From Mucilaginibacter_A sp041088075 (GTDB lineage Bacteria > Bacteroidota > Bacteroidia > Sphingobacteriales > Sphingobacteriaceae), in the NCBI RefSeq assembly GCF_041088075.1, contig NZ_JBGCVY010000037.1:124001-188000 (forward strand): a stretch of 64,000 bases of DNA, read 5' to 3'. Both the position numbers and the translations under genes were made by a program. Positions 61,111 through 64,000 of this stretch are shown here, piece by piece. Within the stretch, counting starts at the first letter, position 1, and each line of letters starts with the position of its first letter. The notes under the pieces were generated by a model. That model did no database searches and was not told the origin of the DNA. It was given only the letters and a program-made list of their open reading frames with translations.

Positions 61111-62139
61111 ATGAAACTGACTTACCAACCTTACCAGCTCGAACTGAAGCATCCGTTCACTATCGCCAAATTTTCGCGCACGGCGACGCCTTTACTATTA
61201 TTACAGTTGGAGTACGAAGGTTTTACGGGATACGGCGAAGCTTCGATGGTGCCGTACATGGGCGAAAACCTGGAAACGGCAACCGCATTTTTAAAAAAAG
61301 TTGACCTTAGCTTCTTTTATCAACCTTTTTCTGCGAAAAGGTTGATGGCTTATTTAGATGATCTTGCCCCCGGAAACCCAAATATAAAAGCGGCTATTGA
61401 TATTGCTTTTCATGATTTGATCGGGAAGATGGAGCAAAAACCGTGTTACCAACTATTTGGTGCAAATCCTGACCTGATGCCGGTTACCAGTTTTACTTTG
61501 GGTTTGGATACGCCCGAAATGATTGTTAAAAAAGCGCAGGAAGCAGCGGGTTTTAAAGTGATTAAAATTAAACTGGGAAAAGATAACGACGAAGAAATTA
61601 TCCGCGCCATCCGTTCGGTTACCCAAGTTCCGCTTTATGTGGATGCCAACCAGGGCTGGACGGACAGGCAGCAATCGCTCGATAAAATTTGCTGGCTGCA
61701 CGAACAAGGCGTAGAACTGATTGAGCAGCCGATGGACAAAAACGATGTGGAAGGAAATGCTTGGCTGACGGAAAGAAGTCCGGTTGCGATAATCGGCGAC
61801 GAAGCCGTGCAGCGTTTTGCGGATGTGGAAAAAGCAAAAGGCGTTTACCACGGCATCAACGTAAAACTGATGAAATCTGCGGGGATGTTTGAAGGCCACC
61901 GCATGCTAATAAAAGCCAAAGAACTGGGTTTAAAAGTATTGATTGGCTGCATGAGCGAAACCAGTTGCGCCACGTTGGCCGCCGCCGCTTTGGCGCCACT
62001 TTGCGATTGGGCGGATTTAGACGGACCGTTTCTCACCAAAAACAACCCGTACCAAAACCCGGAATTTGTTAATGGAAAATATATGCTAAAAGAAGCATTT
62101 GGTTTGGGGCTGAAATCGGTTGACGGTTCTCCGTTGTGA
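61111..62139 (+). CDS. Dipeptide epimerase, enolase superfamily (L-Ala-D/L-Glu epimerase-like)
   Basis: A 342-residue muconate-lactonizing-type enzyme. GFKVIKIKLGKDND (KxK acid/base pair near residues 151-153), LYVDANQGWTD (metal Asp), ELIEQPMDKND (metal Glu) and AIIGDEAVQ (metal Asp), then NVKLMKSAG, give the complete active site. Such enzymes invert residues in cell-wall dipeptides during recycling. An exact 12-mer (62087) encodes LKEAF near the C-terminus. Confidence 0.9.
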   Translation: MKLTYQPYQLELKHPFTIAKFSRTATPLLLLQLEYEGFTGYGEASMVPYMGENLETATAFLKKVDLSFFYQPFSAKRLMAYLDDLAPGNPNIKAAIDIAFHDLIGKMEQKPCYQLFGANPDLMPVTSFTLGLDTPEMIVKKAQEAAGFKVIKIKLGKDNDEEIIRAIRSVTQVPLYVDANQGWTDRQQSLDKICWLHEQGVELIEQPMDKNDVEGNAWLTERSPVAIIGDEAVQRFADVEKAKGVYHGINVKLMKSAGMFEGHRMLIKAKELGLKVLIGCMSETSCATLAAAALAPLCDWADLDGPFLTKNNPYQNPEFVNGKYMLKEAFGLGLKSVDGSPL

Positions 62140-62158
62140 GTTGCGGGTTTTTGTGTTT

Positions 62159-62196
62159 TGTCATCCTGAACGAAGAGAGGAATCTTCTTCAAAGCG
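62159..62196 (+). repeat. Single GTCATCCTGAACGAAG-type arm
   Basis: It shares its sequence with the inverted repeats at 18.0, 49.5-49.9 and 59.8-60.06 kb (GTCAT, GAGGAATCTTCTTCAAAG), but no opposing arm lies within 100 bases. Confidence 0.7.
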
Positions 62197-62214
62197 ATAA
62201 GTTTTTTCTTGTCC

Positions 62215-62531
62215 GTTCTTTTTGCTTGAACAAAAAGAACCAAAAATTCAAGAATGCCGGATCGCCTCCGGGCGGCATTCAGCCCACCGCGCCTGGGCGG
62301 CTACCTGCAAACGGCCCTGCAAGTTTCTAAACACCAAGAAGTTGCTTTCCATCTCACCTAATTTATACCGATAAAAGAAGCATCTGAAAAAACAGCCTTT
62401 AAAAGCGCAAGATAACCACCAGAAATCCGAAGCGGCAGGCATCCGCCCAGGTGCGGAAAGGCCGGACAAAACGCCCGGAGGGATCGGGTTTGTCTTGATT
62501 TTTTGGTTCTTTTTCATCAAGGAAAAAGAAC
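62215..62531. mobile_element. MITE-like element with 39-bp imperfect terminal inverted repeats
   Basis: Ends 62215-62253 (GTTCTTTTTGCTTGAACAAA...) and 62493-62531 (...CATCAAGGAAAAAGAAC) are near-complementary, each with its own small palindrome. The GC-rich 240-base interior has no coding capacity and holds one exact 12-mer (62372-62383). Similar GGTTCTTTTT-ended repeats are, to my recollection, common in Sphingobacteriaceae. No target duplication is evident. Confidence 0.55.
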
Positions 62532-62563
62532 GTTAAATACAAGCAAACACAAATTAACCATAC

Positions 62564-62589
62564 TGATTTTTAGGTGATAAAAGAAGCAT
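62564..62589 (-). repeat. Dispersed motif with tail at the end of the M56 gene
   Basis: Exact 12-mer 62578-62589 (minus) preceded by GATTTTTAGGTGA, touching the stop codon of the M56 gene (62589-62591). Confidence 0.9.
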
Positions 62590-64000
62590 TAAGGTTTCTT
62601 TTTTTCTGTTTCGAGATTTTTTTTACCTTTTTTAGTAGTAATCTCAATTACGCCGTCTTTGCCTTTATCACCGTATTTTGCTGTTGCTGATGCGCCTTTT
62701 AAAACTGTAATACTTTCTATATCATTTGGGTTGATGTTGTTAAGCGGATTAATCCCTTTTGCCTCAACCCCGTCTATAATCACCATAGCTTTATTATACA
62801 ATGCATTACCATCAACTCTCACTACATTTATTCTTTTAGTAGTATCTGCATTTGGCGGTGGAGTGAGTACAATATCAATAATGCTATCTTTTTTTGAAGT
62901 TGAACTTGTACTTGCTTTTGTTCCATCATTCAAACTGAAATTAACCGGCATGGTAAAACTCACCCTTACCGGTTTACTGTTTTGTAAGCCAGGGTTCCAA
63001 TTAGGCGATTCTTCTAAAACACGGACAGCTTCCGGCCCGCAACCGCCGCCAATATCACGCAGCACTTTTAGATTGGTTAGCTTGCCGTCTTTCTCCACAA
63101 TAAAAGAAATAATTACGCGGCCTTGTATATTTTTGTCTTTAGCTTCTTTTGGATAATGAATTGATTTTGCCAGATAATTAGCAAATCCTTCTTCTCCTCC
63201 GGGAAATGATGGCGGTTTTTCGACCGATGCAAAACTAACGACTCCAGGTTCAGACGAAGGTTTCACAACAAGCATGTTTGCCCTGGCTTTGGCCATCGCC
63301 TTGTCCTCAAACACAACGATTTTAAGTTTTCCGGCAACATGGTCAAATGTTGTTACCAAAACAGTTGAATCAGGGCTTTTAAAAGTTACTATAGCCCGTT
63401 CAGTATAATTGGGTATTTCAAAATCTCCGTCTTCGTCCGTTGTTGTGCTAAAATTATTTTGTTCGTACTGCACTTTCACATTAGCCATAGGTTTGCCAAG
63501 CGGATTTACCACTTTCCCTTTTAAGTCTGATACTGTTTTTACCGTGCCTTTTTCTGCCGAAGTAGTTTTCAGGGGAGAACTAACGCTCTCGCCAATATTC
63601 ATTACAACACTGTTGACAGGTATATCGCTGCCAAAATTATCCGAAATCTGTTGAATCGTTTTCTGTTCGCTCACCGTGGCCGAAGTCAAAACCAGCATGG
63701 CGGCAAAAAGTGGTGCCGAAAGTCCGTATTTTAAAAGTGCGGCGCGGCGTGAAGGGTTTTTATGCAGCATCATAATGCGTTGTTTTAAAAGCGATTGGTT
63801 AAAAAAACTGTTGGTTAAAGTATTTGGTTCGATGCCCATCGATTGGCTGAGCAGCAACAGTGCATAGTCGGATTTGTCAACACCAAAACTGATGGCATCA
63901 CGGTCGGCAATAAATTCGTGGTTGTGTTTGATGGCTTTGCGGTAGAAGTAGATGACCGGATTGAACCAGTTTAAGATGGCCAAGGCTTCAAACAAAAGCA
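62589..64000 (-). CDS. BlaR1/M56-type sensor with TonB C-terminal domain, partial (N-terminus beyond window)
   Basis: About 470 residues are visible; the frame is open at the window edge. NWFNPVIYFYRKAIKHNHEFIADRDA includes the end of the M56 peptidase domain. A membrane helix (APLFAAMLVLTSATV), a carboxypeptidase-regulatory-like domain (KGKVVNPLGKPMANVKVQYE) and a TonB C-terminal domain (HYPKEAKDKNIQGRVIISFI; GGCGPEAVRVLE) follow. The tail (IIDGVEAKGINPLNNINPND, then ESITVLKGASATAKYGDKG) resembles a TonB-receptor plug. Such fusions may respond to envelope signals. A variant motif lies at 63530. Confidence 0.85.
   Translation of the reverse strand, partial: LLFEALAILNWFNPVIYFYRKAIKHNHEFIADRDAISFGVDKSDYALLLLSQSMGIEPNTLTNSFFNQSLLKQRIMMLHKNPSRRAALLKYGLSAPLFAAMLVLTSATVSEQKTIQQISDNFGSDIPVNSVVMNIGESVSSPLKTTSAEKGTVKTVSDLKGKVVNPLGKPMANVKVQYEQNNFSTTTDEDGDFEIPNYTERAIVTFKSPDSTVLVTTFDHVAGKLKIVVFEDKAMAKARANMLVVKPSSEPGVVSFASVEKPPSFPGGEEGFANYLAKSIHYPKEAKDKNIQGRVIISFIVEKDGKLTNLKVLRDIGGGCGPEAVRVLEESPNWNPGLQNSKPVRVSFTMPVNFSLNDGTKASTSSTSKKDSIIDIVLTPPPNADTTKRINVVRVDGNALYNKAMVIIDGVEAKGINPLNNINPNDIESITVLKGASATAKYGDKGKDGVIEITTKKGKKNLETEKKKP

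Overview
The window looks like chromosomal DNA of a Bacteroidota bacterium, most likely a Sphingobacteriaceae member of the Mucilaginibacter/Pedobacter type. This rests on TAnnTTTG-type promoter boxes close to start codons, weak Shine-Dalgarno signals, a TonB receptor with an N-terminal carboxypeptidase-regulatory domain, an HYC_CC_PP-type small protein, a DUF2027-Smr protein and a BlaR1/TonB_C fusion. The genus is an inference; no rRNA or tRNA gene was seen.

Layout. 1-2.0 kb: 5' part of a PIG-L deacetylase gene and a mazEF-like pair. 2.1-6.8 kb: tetR-tolC-emrA-emrB efflux operon with a palindromic operator in its promoter. 7.0-13.6 kb: GNAT, FAD-dependent oxidoreductase, two tandem secreted amidases, a DinB/YfiT protein. 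13.6-14.4 kb: small toxin-antitoxin genes. 14.5-17.1 kb: metal-linked envelope genes and a glycine-zipper OmpA lipoprotein. 17.2-23.3 kb: an SDR gene, then a thiamine-uptake locus (TPP riboswitch, TonB receptor, PnuT-type transporter, acyl-CoA-dehydrogenase-like protein, degenerate thiamine-pyrophosphokinase-like protein). 24.4-29.3 kb: aspS, FKBP, Uma2, SMP-30, uroporphyrinogen-III methyltransferase. 29.3-30.3 kb: a HEPN Abi-like gene followed by a leftover second 3' end of the methyltransferase gene. 30.3-37.4 kb: envelope and housekeeping genes. 37.5-49.5 kb: a hexuronate operon (uxaB, uxaA, uxaC, kdgK, eda, exuT-like, gapN-like) split by a two-gene restriction-modification island. 50-64 kb: rhomboid, M14 peptidase, an SDR/AraC island, mmcQ-like, two beta-barrel paralogues, pepT, FAH, Fic, a dipeptide epimerase and a truncated M56/TonB gene.

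The outstanding feature is a dispersed 12-mer, ATGCTTCTTTTA. I count 46 exact copies on both strands (24 plus, 22 minus), about one per 1.4 kb, where I estimate about 0.02 by chance. Intergenic copies share an A-rich tail (YCRSCMTAAAAATT-like), some form inverted pairs at gene ends that look like terminators, and about 20 lie inside genes, encoding KRSI, KEA, ASF or MLLL. Copies are missing from segments that look acquired (restriction-modification, HEPN, SDR/AraC, toxin-antitoxin). Density, strand symmetry, terminator pairs and depletion in foreign DNA are the hallmarks of DNA uptake sequences in Neisseria and Pasteurellaceae. I propose it as a candidate uptake-signal-like sequence and know of no description of it in this group.

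Two accessory insertions each leave a second, diverged copy of a core-gene 3' end (the methyltransferase at 30.1 kb, mmcQ at 52.4 kb). This is what recombination with DNA from a related strain would leave.
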